From Frankia casuarinae (GTDB taxonomy: Bacteria > Actinomycetota > Actinomycetes > Frankiales > Frankiaceae): DNA of 64,000 bases. Where the stretch lies: the NCBI RefSeq assembly GCF_000013345.1, contig NC_007777.1:3596001-3660000 (forward strand). The letters run 5' to 3'. The notes under the pieces are model-generated. The model had not been told where the DNA came from. It ran no database searches and was given only the letters and a program-made list of their open reading frames with translations. The translations under genes and the position numbers were made by a program. Below are positions 16,020 to 23,490 of this stretch, piece by piece (the stretch's first letter is position 1; each line of letters starts with the position of its first letter).

Positions 16020-17189
16020 ATGATCCTGATCTGGCTTCTCTCCCACACACCCGAGTACTTGGCCACCGTCAACGCGGACGCTGTCGAGCGCGAGTTCCGG
16101 GGCTGGGGTCGGCGGGTCGTTGCCGCCGCTCTCAAGGAGCTTGAATCCTCCGGGCATCTCGTTCGGAGACGGGTTCCGGGTCCGGGTGGTCGGGTGATCT
16201 GGGCTCCGTTGGCGGTCCGGGCCATGCCAGAGAGTGGTGATGCGAACACGCCAGCGGAACTACCGGTTTCGGATGGTCCGTCAGCGGAACGTCCGTATGT
16301 GGATAACCCCAACCACAGGGCAGAAACCACCCCGCCCGACCCGATCGAGGCCAGCACCGCGGAGGACGACCCGCCGGATCCCCGCCCCTCGCTGCCCTCT
16401 CCCGACCCCAGCGCGGCCAGCTCCACCACAGGCAGCAAGGCAGGCGGGGAGTCAGCTCCCGCCGTACCCGCCGGTGCCGACCTGGTCCAGACGCTGATCG
16501 ACCTGGTCCGTGCGGTGACCGGGCAGACGATCGACCGGGACCTTGCCGGCAAGGGGGTGGCGATGGTCCTGCGGGCGAAGGACGGCACACCGCGGCCTGT
16601 GTCGGATCCGGTGGCCTACCTGCGGACAGCGGTCGAGACGGCGCCCACACGGTTCCTGGAGACGTTCGTCCCGCCGCGTGCGGGCAGCGCCCACAGCCGG
16701 CCGCGGCGCGGCTTCGACCCGAACGCGACGATCCACGAGCCGCGTGGCATGACCGGCCTGGACATCGACCCTGCTACGGGGTGGCCGGTCGACATGAACC
16801 CGGGTGGACGCCCGCTGCGCCGGAAGGAGACCGCCCGCGCCTTCGAGGCTGAGCAGGCCCGGGTCACAGCGTCCGGTCCGGCCGGTGACCCGTCGAAGCT
16901 GGTGTGCCTCACCCACCCGACGGCCACGTTCCACCCGGACGGGACGTGCCCGGAATGCCGCCCAGCAGCCACGCACACCGCCGAACCGGGATGGACGGCG
17001 TGGATGTCTGCGCCCACGCCCCGTACGGCCAGCACGGGCCTGCCTGCGTGGTGTGGCTCCTGCGGTGGGGACGCCGGTCACTCCCCGGCCGTCATGCAGG
17101 CCAACCCGTCGTACCGGACGGACACCGGCCGGCCCCGCGGCACCCCTTGCCCCCGGTGCCACCCGGATGGGATCCGCGCCAGCGCATGA
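16020..17189 (+). CDS. HTH replication-type protein of an integrative element, 5' end probably lost
   Basis: A 389-residue reading frame. Residues 1-55 form a DnaD/replication-type winged helix (ILIWLLSHTPEYLATVNADA, then VVAAALKELESSGHLVRRRV). A Pro/Ser-rich linker and a second conserved segment follow (about 155-240). The C-terminus has paired cysteines like zinc ribbons (CPEC, CGSCGG, CPRC). The homologous reading continues upstream of the first ATG as WTPIPNTIISHPTLSGYAR, back to an in-frame stop at 15930, but no ATG, GTG or TTG occurs there. The native start therefore seems to be lost or mutated. Similar genes occur next to integrases in actinobacterial ICEs; the role in replication is inferred. 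Confidence 0.6.
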   Translation: MILIWLLSHTPEYLATVNADAVEREFRGWGRRVVAAALKELESSGHLVRRRVPGPGGRVIWAPLAVRAMPESGDANTPAELPVSDGPSAERPYVDNPNHRAETTPPDPIEASTAEDDPPDPRPSLPSPDPSAASSTTGSKAGGESAPAVPAGADLVQTLIDLVRAVTGQTIDRDLAGKGVAMVLRAKDGTPRPVSDPVAYLRTAVETAPTRFLETFVPPRAGSAHSRPRRGFDPNATIHEPRGMTGLDIDPATGWPVDMNPGGRPLRRKETARAFEAEQARVTASGPAGDPSKLVCLTHPTATFHPDGTCPECRPAATHTAEPGWTAWMSAPTPRTASTGLPAWCGSCGGDAGHSPAVMQANPSYRTDTGRPRGTPCPRCHPDGIRASA

Positions 17190-17455
17190 ACGGGCATCGG
17201 ACACCCCTCGGGCCGGTCACTGGCGCTGGCGTGGTCGGCGTGCGCCGGCCCGGCGCGGGTCACCAGCGACCGGTCCGTGTAGGCGCCGGCGAGCTGACCC
17301 CGGCGCAGCATCCATGCTCCGCCGTCACGTTCCCACCAGGACGGCACGAGCAGATGCCGCGGGGTGTCGGCGATCTGCTCGTGCCAGCGGGAGCCGGGAT
17401 GCGTCACCTGGCCGGCCAGGGCGCGGGCATGAGCCCGCCACTGTTCCGGCGCCAT
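17078..17455 (-). pseudogene. Truncated methyltransferase (PCMT-like, FxLD-system type)
   Basis: The first about 84 residues resemble the N-terminus of the methyltransferases found in actinobacterial 'FxLD' peptide loci and related L-isoaspartyl methyltransferases: SRWHEQIADTPRHLLVPSWW and AYTDRSLVTRAGPAHADHA. Then homology stops (around 17203), before the SAM-binding domain. The remaining frame is antisense to the HTH gene. The ATG overlaps the stop of the phosphotransferase gene (ATGA), so the two were translated as an operon. The catalytic domain is missing, so the product is not a functional methyltransferase. Confidence 0.65.
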
Positions 17456-18303
17456 CAGGACAGGATCTCCGCGGCGACCCGGTGGAGGGCGGGGCAGAGC
17501 CCGACCTCGTCCCGGTAGTGGGTGAAGTCGGAGAGGATGTCGGCGGCGTTGACGAGGATCGCGTACCGGCCGGACGGGCTCGACAACACGTCCGCGAACG
17601 TGGTGTAGATCCGGGAGGCAACGTCAGGGACGGCCAGGGCGGTGCAGTACAACCGGGCCGCGCCGTAGCCGGCGACGTTGGTGCCCCAGTGCTCCCAGTC
17701 CAGGATCATCAGGTTCGGGACGGTGACGTTGCCCCAGTGCAGGTCGAGATGTTCGGTGCTGCCCCACCCTGGCACGGCATCGGCCGGTGCAGGACGACCG
17801 AACACGGCGTGCAGCAGGTTGGTGTACCGGTCGATCCGGTTTCCCCAGATCTCCCGCCCGGTCGGCTGCCGGGAGAGCGCGTCCAACGATGCACGCAGGT
17901 CCGCCAGCCACGCCGAGGACAGGTCGAGCGGCCGCCCCAGGTACTGATCCCCGGGTGTGGCGGGCGGGTCCGGCACGTAGGTCATCAGCTCGGCGCAGAC
18001 CGGCACCGGCACAGGGTCGGGGTGGGTCCATTCGGCGCTGTCGAGCAGCGTCGGTTTACAGATCCCGGTCAGGGGCCCGGCGTCGCGGGTACCGTGCCAC
18101 GGCTCCACGTCCATGGCGTCTTCGAGGAACGGGGCGACCCGCAGCCACGCCGTCTCTCCGCGGTGGGTGACCGGCCCGCCGATGACGTTCCCGGACGCGC
18201 TGAGGGCCGGCGCGCCCTGCGGCTGCACCCCGAGCTGTGCAGCGCCGTCACGCCAGACCGACCCCATCCAGGCGTCGTCGACCCGGACCGGCACCCACCT
18301 CAT
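17455..18303 (-). CDS. Aminoglycoside phosphotransferase-like kinase
   Basis: A 282-residue protein of the APH/choline kinase-like superfamily. The catalytic loop is EHLDLHWGNVTVPN (His-x-Asp...Asn) and the metal-binding motif is LMILDWEHWG (DWE replacing DFG/DxD). The N-terminal region has ETAWLRVAPFLED, consistent with a nucleotide-binding lobe. The start MRWVPVRVDD was chosen because the longer open frame belongs to the radical SAM gene. It lies 8 bp after the radical SAM gene and overlaps the methyltransferase fragment by ATGA. The same trio occurs in other actinobacterial mobile loci. What it phosphorylates is unknown. The gene itself appears intact. Confidence 0.78.
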   Translation of the reverse strand: MRWVPVRVDDAWMGSVWRDGAAQLGVQPQGAPALSASGNVIGGPVTHRGETAWLRVAPFLEDAMDVEPWHGTRDAGPLTGICKPTLLDSAEWTHPDPVPVPVCAELMTYVPDPPATPGDQYLGRPLDLSSAWLADLRASLDALSRQPTGREIWGNRIDRYTNLLHAVFGRPAPADAVPGWGSTEHLDLHWGNVTVPNLMILDWEHWGTNVAGYGAARLYCTALAVPDVASRIYTTFADVLSSPSGRYAILVNAADILSDFTHYRDEVGLCPALHRVAAEILS

Positions 18304-18310
18304 CGCCTGC

Positions 18311-19202
18311 TCACTTCCCCTTCGGCTGGCAGTTCGACCCCTTGTTACCGGTATCGGACGGGGTGCAGGACGGGGCGCACGACGACGCCGGGGCGCACTT
18401 CGGGTTCGGTTTGCACGCCATCGGCACTCCGACATGCCGGCGGGCCTGGTCGAGCGCCTCGACCTGGGCGCCGAACGCCTCCCCGGCCAGGATCGCGCCG
18501 AGCCCGGTCCGCCGGACGTTGCCGCGACCGCATGGCGGGTGAACACACACGGAGACACCGTGCCATCCGGCAGAACCGCGGCAGTGCCGTGCCCGCAGCC
18601 CCCGCACGTGTCGGCCACGTCGACGCCGGCCGGCGCGGCACGACCGAATCCGCGGGCCTGGTCGCGGCCGGTGTCGGTGACCCCGAGGGCGACCAGGTCG
18701 GCGTGTGCGGCGTCGATGTCCGCACCCGCACCGGTGTCGATCAGGCCGACACGCAGCGGTACCGAGCGGCGGACCGCTTCGGCGATGTTCGCGCGGGTCC
18801 GGGCATGCGAGCCCGGCCGGCCCGTGACCGTCTCATGGCCGGCTGGGTCGGCCGCGTAGTGTAGCTGGTCGCCAGCCGCACCCCGGGCAGGGTGAAGACC
18901 TTCCACAGGGCGGCCGTGACGTGCAGCAGGTTCGTGTAGATCTCCACCTGTAGTCCGGCGGCCAGCGCATGGCCGACCAGGCCGGCCAGGCCGGGGTGCA
19001 GCGTCGGTTCCCCTCCGATCAGCTGCACCATCCCCACACCGAGCTCGGCCGCGGCGTCGATCACCGCACGCCAGTCGGCCGCACTCATCGTCCCGTGGTC
19101 CCCGAGCGGCGACGAGTCCGCGTAGCAGTGGCCGCATGCGAGCTGGCACCGGCCGGTGATCTCCAGCCATAAGAACGTCGGGGCCTCAGCAACAACAGTC
19201 AT
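18311..19202 (-). pseudogene. Radical SAM protein, disrupted by two frameshifts
   Basis: Frame 1 (from 19202) begins MTVVAEAPTFLWLEITGRC and has the cluster motif CQLACGHCYADSS and GGEPTLHPGL. Near 18870, an extra AC in AGCTACACTACGCG moves the reading to frame 2 (YAADPAGHETVTGRPGSHAR, CGGCGHGTAAVLPDGTVSPC, a SPASM-like cysteine region). Near 18525, one base is missing in GTCGCGGCAACG, moving to frame 3, which ends in a Cys-rich tail (ACKPNPKCAPASSC...). Joined, the three parts give a complete radical SAM/SPASM-type protein of about 295 residues. Such enzymes modify peptides using a [4Fe-4S] cluster and SAM. Either the gene is dead or the sequence has errors. Confidence 0.8.
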
Positions 19203-19256
19203 GATCGTGCTCCCTCGCGTTGAGGTTTACCTCCGGGCGGCTACCCGGCGGCGCGA

Positions 19257-19469
19257 TCAGAGGTCGTCGTACTCGCCGCGTTTCACCGCGGCGACGAGAT
19301 CGGCCCACGCCTGCGGCGTGATCCTTATCGGGGGGCCGAGGGACGAGCGGATCAGGACCCGGTGCTCCCCGCGGGCTACCTCGACCACGTCGACCGCGTT
19401 CCGGTTCATCCGTGACGGGCGGCGCCACGGCGATGTCACGTCGGCCGGGGCCAAGCTGGACGGCTGCAC
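19257..19469 (-). CDS. DUF397 domain protein
   Basis: A 70-residue protein matching DUF397: WRRPSR..NAVDVVEVARG in the N-terminal half and RITPQAWADLVAAVKRGEYD at the end, the usual ...FTPxEWxAFxxGVRxGEFD pattern. DUF397 genes are abundant in actinomycetes and are often paired with an XRE regulator, as here (XRE gene at 20307, separated by one gene). The pair may act like a regulator and its small modulator, by analogy with BldB/AbaA-type loci. It starts with GTG and is followed 54 bp later by the radical SAM gene on the same strand. Confidence 0.78.
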   Translation of the reverse strand: MQPSSLAPADVTSPWRRPSRMNRNAVDVVEVARGEHRVLIRSSLGPPIRITPQAWADLVAAVKRGEYDDL

Positions 19470-19664
19470 GGGACGGGTCCTCTCATGGTGGGGCCCGCCT
19501 GCCGCGGCGGAGCGGGTCGGCGCCGGGGCAGACGGGGAACGTGGGGCCTCCCACCCGCAGGCCGGAATCCGGGACGCCTGTATCCGACAGGCGCCCCACC
19601 TCGGGTGGAAGGGCCGTGCGGGAGGAGACCGCCAGGTTTGTGGACGACGAGGCGGCCCCTCGTC

Positions 19665-20144
19665 TCAGGGGCCGGGCAGTCCGGCGGGGATCGCCGGCCG
19701 GGACGGCACCGACACCCAGCGCAGAATGTCCGGGTGTCGCGCGGCGTAGTCGTCGGCCGCGTCCAGCGAGGGGAAGCCGAGGACAGTCCCTACCGGGTCG
19801 TCGTCGTGGTCGAGGACGACCACCGTCCACAGCCGGTCGCCCTCGGGGTCGACTGGTGCCCGGCGAGCCTCAGCGACCCTGACCCCACGGACGACCCGGG
19901 TTCGCAGCGGCCCGTCCGGGTCAGCCACCGCAGCATCCCACACGGCCTGCGGTGTCCGGGTGGGGAGGGGCGGGAGGGGGCCGCCGCTCGCGTCTGCGGC
20001 TGGCCCTCCTCCCGCCCCGGCCACGGGGCCCTGCCCGGCCAGGGAACGCCCCGCGGCGGTGAGGGGCAGGCCAAGGCGGACCCGGTGGCAGGCGGAGGGC
20101 ATCCGGCCGGCGGACCCGCCTGGCGCCCGCATGGGGGAAGTCAC
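19665..20144 (-). CDS. Hypothetical protein of the decayed element
   Basis: A 159-residue protein that I do not recognise. The N-terminal half is Gly/Pro-rich and probably disordered. The C-terminal half looks folded (DRLWTVVVLDHDDDPVGTVL then GFPSLDAADDYAARHPDILRW). The GTG at 20144 was chosen over a longer frame because AGAGGAGCGCATC is a strong ribosome binding site in front of it. It is divergent from the XRE regulator across a 162-bp gap that holds a large palindrome, so that regulator may control it. Confidence 0.6.
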   Translation of the reverse strand: MTSPMRAPGGSAGRMPSACHRVRLGLPLTAAGRSLAGQGPVAGAGGGPAADASGGPLPPLPTRTPQAVWDAAVADPDGPLRTRVVRGVRVAEARRAPVDPEGDRLWTVVVLDHDDDPVGTVLGFPSLDAADDYAARHPDILRWVSVPSRPAIPAGLPGP

Positions 20145-20249
20145 GATGCGCTCCTCTGCTGGTCCGGGAAGGTGGCCGGCGTGTGTCCCTCCGCGCACGA
20201 CCCATCACACAGCGCGTGACACCTCGATGGGAGGGTGAGATCTTCTGTC

Positions 20250-20280
20250 CCATGGGTGGGAAAAAATGTCTCACCCATGG
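20250..20280. promoter_or_regulatory. 12-bp-arm inverted repeat upstream of the XRE gene
   Basis: CCATGGGTGGGA (20250-20261) and TCTCACCCATGG (20269-20280) are inverted copies with a single mismatch, spaced by 7 bp. They lie 26 bp upstream of the XRE start and 106 bp upstream of the divergent gene. This is a convincing operator for the XRE regulator. It also argues against the longer frame starting at 20235, which would make the operator coding. Confidence 0.65.
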
Positions 20281-20306
20281 CGCACCGACGGCCGAGGGGA
20301 AACGTC

Positions 20307-21620
20307 GTGCACGCTGATGGGGTCGAGGCACTGAAGGCGCAGTTGGCCGAACGGTTCTGCCAGCTCCAGGCCGAGAAGGGCCTTACAGGCACTGAGCTGG
20401 AGAAACGCACCACCCACAACCGGAAGAACGCCTCCGCCATCCGCAACCGCGGCCGGCTCCCGACCCGCGACATCCTCCAGGCGTACGACCAGGTGTTCGG
20501 CACCCGCAGCGAGCTAACCGACCTCGGTGAACGAATCCGCGCGGCGCAGAAGGCGGTACGGCTGACCGAGTTGACCGCCGCGGCGGGGGTAGATATCCCC
20601 GAGCCGCAGGCCGCAGAGTCGGAAGGGGAGGTGAGGGGGACGGACAGGCGAACGTTCTTCGAGCTCACCGCGGCCCTTGCAGCCGACACCTATCGGCGGC
20701 GCGCGCGGCTCGGTCCTGATGCGCTGACCCTCGCCAGCCTTGATGGGGCGGTGGACCGTCACGCAGCCGCCTTCACGAGCACGCCTCACGACGCGCTCGC
20801 GCCCGAGGTGTTCAGGACCTGGCAGTCTGCGGAGAAGCACATCGAATCCGGGGTCAAGCCACGCGCACACGCGAAGTTGACCCGTGTGGCTGGGTTGTCC
20901 GCTTACATGCTCGCCCGGCTTGCCTTCAACATGGGCGACCAGGACGCATCCCAGCAACTCGTGATCCAAGCCCGGGACCACGCCGAACAGATCGATGACG
21001 ATGTGCTGACGGCGTCTGTTGCCGCGATGGACTCCACTCTGTGCTTCTACAGGCAGCAGTACGACGAGGCGGCGAAGATCGTCCGTAAGGCTGGGGCAGT
21101 CGCGGATCACCCCTACACCCGGGCCCGCCTGTTCGCCTACGAGGCCCGCGCCTACGCCGCGTTCGGCGACCCGACGGCCACGCGGGAGGCGCTCGCACGC
21201 ATGAATGCGGCCGTCATCGAGACACAACCACGGCCGGGGAGTTCCCCGTTCGGCCGAGCGAACGCCGACTGGTTCACCGCCGGGCTGCTCGCCCGGCTGG
21301 GTGCTGGTACGGAGGCCGAGCCGCTCGCGCGTCAGGCTGTCGAGGCGTTCGATAGCGGCCGGGCCACAGGCTTCGAGGACCACGGCCATGCCCTTATGGT
21401 CCTGGCGACTACTCTGCTTCGCCGTGAGCGTCCGGACCCGGCGGAAGCCGCGATGCTTGGCAGCCGCGCATTGGAGCTGGTAGCGGACCGGCCTACGCAC
21501 ACCGTCGTTACGCGCGCCTGCCGCCTCGTCAACGATCTCTCCGGGTACGGCTCGGTGCCGGAGGTGACCTCTTTCCGGGAACAGCTCACTACCGCCCCGC
21601 GTCCCGCTTTGATGGGCTGA
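20307..21620 (+). CDS. XRE-family regulator with C-terminal TPR-like domain
   Basis: A 437-residue regulator. The HTH (about 5-75) includes LTGTELEKRTTHNRKNASAI and RLPTRDILQAYDQVFG. After a linker, DRRTFFELTAALAADTYRRR starts a long helical region of about 300 residues, resembling the TPR-type sensor domains of actinomycete XRE regulators that bind small signals or peptides. GTG at 20307 was chosen because GAGGGG lies 7 bp upstream and a palindrome precedes it. The stop TGA overlaps the ATG of the acetyltransferase gene (TGATG), so the two are co-translated. It probably regulates the divergent radical SAM/DUF397 block. Confidence 0.82.
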   Translation: MHADGVEALKAQLAERFCQLQAEKGLTGTELEKRTTHNRKNASAIRNRGRLPTRDILQAYDQVFGTRSELTDLGERIRAAQKAVRLTELTAAAGVDIPEPQAAESEGEVRGTDRRTFFELTAALAADTYRRRARLGPDALTLASLDGAVDRHAAAFTSTPHDALAPEVFRTWQSAEKHIESGVKPRAHAKLTRVAGLSAYMLARLAFNMGDQDASQQLVIQARDHAEQIDDDVLTASVAAMDSTLCFYRQQYDEAAKIVRKAGAVADHPYTRARLFAYEARAYAAFGDPTATREALARMNAAVIETQPRPGSSPFGRANADWFTAGLLARLGAGTEAEPLARQAVEAFDSGRATGFEDHGHALMVLATTLLRRERPDPAEAAMLGSRALELVADRPTHTVVTRACRLVNDLSGYGSVPEVTSFREQLTTAPRPALMG

Positions 21621-22204
21621 TGACGTTGGAACTGGCCGAGCCCACGCCCCAGGTCTACGTGCCGACCGTGACAACCCGCCGGCTGAGCCTCAGCGGCTGG
21701 ACAGCCGTGGACATCCCGGCGTACACGGCGATGGCAGCCCACCCGGATATGAGCGCGTACACCGGTTCACCGGCAGACGAGGGCGCGGTCTGGCGAATGT
21801 TCGCTTTCCAGGTGGGGCACTGGGCGTTGCAGGGGTTCGGGATGTGGCTCGCGCATGACCGGACGACCGGCGAGTTCGTGGGCCGGGTGGGGCTGTACGA
21901 GGAGTACGGCTGGCCCGGCACCGAGGTGGCCTGGACCATCCGCCGGGAACGGTGGGGCGAGGGCCTCGCTACCGAAGGCGGCGCTGCGGCCCTGGAGTAT
22001 GCCTTCGAGGTGTTGGCCCGGGAGCGGCTGATCAGCATCATCCACCCGGAGAACGCGGCCTCGATCCGTGTCGCGGAGAAGCTCGGCCTCGCTCTGGCCG
22101 AAGGTCCGGTAGACCGGGGCGGGAGACCCCGGAACATCTACGCGATCACCCGCCACGACTGGGCCGCTCGCCGGCAGGCCAGCGCCCCCGCCGACACAGG
22201 CTGA
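21620..22204 (+). CDS. GNAT acetyltransferase (RimJ/RimL type)
   Basis: A 194-residue N-acetyltransferase. It begins with the RimJ-like TRRLSLSGWTAVDIPAYTAM. The central beta strands are GFGMWLAHDRTTGEFVGRVGL and VAWTIRRERWGEGLATEGG; the latter is the acetyl-CoA pyrophosphate loop (R-x-x-G-x-G/A pattern, RWGEGLA). The end is RLISIIHPENAASIRVAEKLGL. It transfers acetyl from acetyl-CoA to an amine, perhaps a peptide N-terminus or a small molecule. It is translationally coupled to the XRE regulator in the element. Confidence 0.88.
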   Translation: MTLELAEPTPQVYVPTVTTRRLSLSGWTAVDIPAYTAMAAHPDMSAYTGSPADEGAVWRMFAFQVGHWALQGFGMWLAHDRTTGEFVGRVGLYEEYGWPGTEVAWTIRRERWGEGLATEGGAAALEYAFEVLARERLISIIHPENAASIRVAEKLGLALAEGPVDRGGRPRNIYAITRHDWAARRQASAPADTG

Positions 22205-22288
22205 GCGGCCGAACCGGGAGGCCGCATGTGATCGTATGGGTGGCCATAAGATCACTCAGAACACCCGCGGTCGGCCCGCCTTCCCTCG

Positions 22289-22321
22289 CTGCGAAAGAAG
22301 TGCGAAGGAACTGCGAAAGAA
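22289..22321. repeat. Three 11-bp tandem iterons beside the integrase remnant
   Basis: CTGCGAAAGAA, GTGCGAAGGAA and CTGCGAAAGAA follow each other exactly; the outer two are identical and the middle one differs at two bases. The 11-bp period places them on one face of the helix. Such iterons bind integrase arm domains, excisionases or replication initiators. Confidence 0.8.
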
Positions 22322-22334
22322 CCCCCGGGTGGCC

Positions 22335-22370
22335 GATGTTGACCTTCGCGGAGCCGGGAAGGTCAACATC
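22335..22370. repeat. Perfect 13-bp inverted repeat, 10-nt loop
   Basis: GATGTTGACCTTC (22335-22347) pairs with GAAGGTCAACATC (22358-22370). It lies 14 bp after the iterons and has no T run. It is either a terminator for the element's converging genes or a protein-binding dyad of the recombination or replication region. Confidence 0.8.
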
Positions 22371-22431
22371 CACGGTCGGCGCACACAGACCGGACCGCCT
22401 CCGTGGCCTGGCGGAGCGTGTCGAACAGGCT

Positions 22432-22594
22432 TTACGCGGCCGGGTCCTCCGCCTCGCCGCGGCCGCCAGCCCGAAGCCGCACTTCGAGGTGCATCCGGAC
22501 GGCGCTGTACCGACGGTCCCCCTCCGGGGACGACACCCTGATCACATCCATGACCTCGGCGAGCACGGTCGCTGCCTTCGAGCCGAATCTTCAT
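22432..22594 (-). pseudogene. Small frameshifted gene after the integrase remnant
   Basis: The reading starts MKIRLEG in the integrase frame and, after one extra G, continues in the next frame as AATVLAEVMDVIRVSSPEGD and YSAVRMHLEVRLRAGGRG to a TAA. The joined protein of about 53 residues resembles short actinobacterial proteins with a beta-alpha-beta pattern that sit in integrative elements. The resemblance is from memory of the pattern only, so the call is tentative. Confidence 0.35.
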
Positions 22595-23125
22595 GCTGCC
22601 CATTCTCCGTGCGTGGTGTGCCGGCCCGGCCTCCCGGGGTCGCTGGCCCGTCCCGAACGGGACGGCACGGGCCCGGCGGCCCTTCGCCACGATGTGGATC
22701 ACGTCCTGGGTGAAGTCGACGTCTTCGACGGTGAGGTTCGCGATCTCGGCGCGACGCGCACCGGTGTCCATGAACAGGCGGATGATCGCCTCGTCGCGGC
22801 GGGACACCAGGTCCCGGCAGGCACAGCCGGCGAGCAAAGTCCGGATCTGATCGTCGGTGAGAACGGGCACCGGCTGTTCGGGGACGACGGGCGGGCGCAT
22901 CCGGTCGAGCGGCGACCGGTCGAGATCCTCTTCCTCGGCGAGCCACTGGCCGAACTGCTGCAACGCCCGGAAGACGAGGGACACGGTTGCCGGGGCGTGG
23001 GTGGCCGCGTAGTCCGCCAGGAAGGCTTCGACGTGGGAGCGTTCCAACTCGGCCGGGTCGGCCGGGCCGCCGTTCGCGGCGAGGTGGCGGCCAAGCGCGC
23101 CGCGCTCACCCGTCTCGACGATCAT
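22595..23125 (-). pseudogene. Tyrosine recombinase/integrase, truncated
   Basis: Residues 1-95 are the N-terminal SAM-like core-binding domain (ELERSHVEAFLADYAATHAP, VFRALQQFGQWLAEEEDLD). The start of the catalytic domain follows (LTDDQIRTLLAGC, then DTGARRAEIANLTVEDVD with the first catalytic Arg, then VIHIVAKGRRARAVPFG). Homology stops near 22655. The His, second Arg and Tyr nucleophile are missing, so this integrase cannot recombine DNA. It starts 193 bp from tRNA-Val, the position expected for the integrase of an element inserted at that tRNA. Confidence 0.85.
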
Positions 23126-23228
23126 CTGATCGGCGGCTGAGATGCCCCACTCCCCCCGACGGCGGCCCGGCAGGCGTGCTACACCGGTTGCTACAAACGG
23201 TCGGATTTCCCGGCCCCAGAGGCGCCCC

Positions 23229-23258
23229 GTCGGGGGGTTCGGGGGGTCGTCCCCCGAC
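23229..23258. terminator. G+C-rich hairpin between integrase remnant and tRNA-Val
   Basis: GTCGGGGG (23229-23236) and CCCCCGAC (23251-23258) form an 8-bp stem. It may be a terminator or part of the former attachment region. Confidence 0.35.
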
Positions 23259-23280
23259 TAGCATCGCGGCTGCTGGCGCA

Positions 23281-23297
23281 GTTGATCGCAGATCAAC
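23281..23297 (-). terminator. GTTGATC-GCA-GATCAAC hairpin just after tRNA-Val
   Basis: A perfect 7-bp-arm dyad lies 20 bp beyond the tRNA 3' end on the minus strand. It may terminate the tRNA transcript or be a leftover of the integrase core site. Confidence 0.45.
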
Positions 23298-23317
23298 AAG
23301 CATGCGGAACCAGCCCG

Positions 23318-23389
23318 TGGGCGCGGCAGGGATCGAACCTGCGACCACTCGCTTGTAAGGCGAGCGCTCTTCCGCTGAGCTACGCGCCC
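23318..23389 (-). tRNA. tRNA-Val(TAC)
   Basis: A 72-nt cloverleaf reads on the minus strand. The acceptor stem is GGGCGCG/CGCGCCC with discriminator A, the D stem GCTC/GAGC, the anticodon stem CTCGC/GCGAG with loop CTTACAA (anticodon TAC), and the T arm is GCAGG-TTCGATC-CCTGC. CCA is not encoded. Its 3' end faces the decayed element and is the likely attachment site. Confidence 0.97.
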
Positions 23390-23490
23390 GGGAGATGACG
23401 AGGCCGACTAAGACTACGCAGCGGCGAGCCCCGGCGGGAGCCGGCCCTCCACGACTCCCCAGACGCAGGCCGGCTCCCGCAAGGACGATC

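Larger units (their letters stand above)
15933..23317. mobile_element. Decayed integrative element at tRNA-Val
   Basis: Right boundary: the 3' end of tRNA-Val (23318) with an integrase remnant reading away from it, the normal layout of tRNA-targeted integrative or conjugative elements. Contents: a replication-type HTH gene, a radical SAM cassette with frameshifts, DUF397, an XRE regulator, a GNAT enzyme, iterons and a truncated integrase. Left boundary: placed near 15.93 kb, where the HTH gene's frame opens without a start codon. I could not find a copy of the tRNA 3' end there, so the left attachment site is not shown and this limit is approximate. Confidence 0.6.

Noticed and set aside
15900-16020. 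Second copy of the tRNA-Val 3' end as left attachment site
   Set aside because: I looked for GGGATCGAACCTGCGAC and shorter parts in this area and found none.
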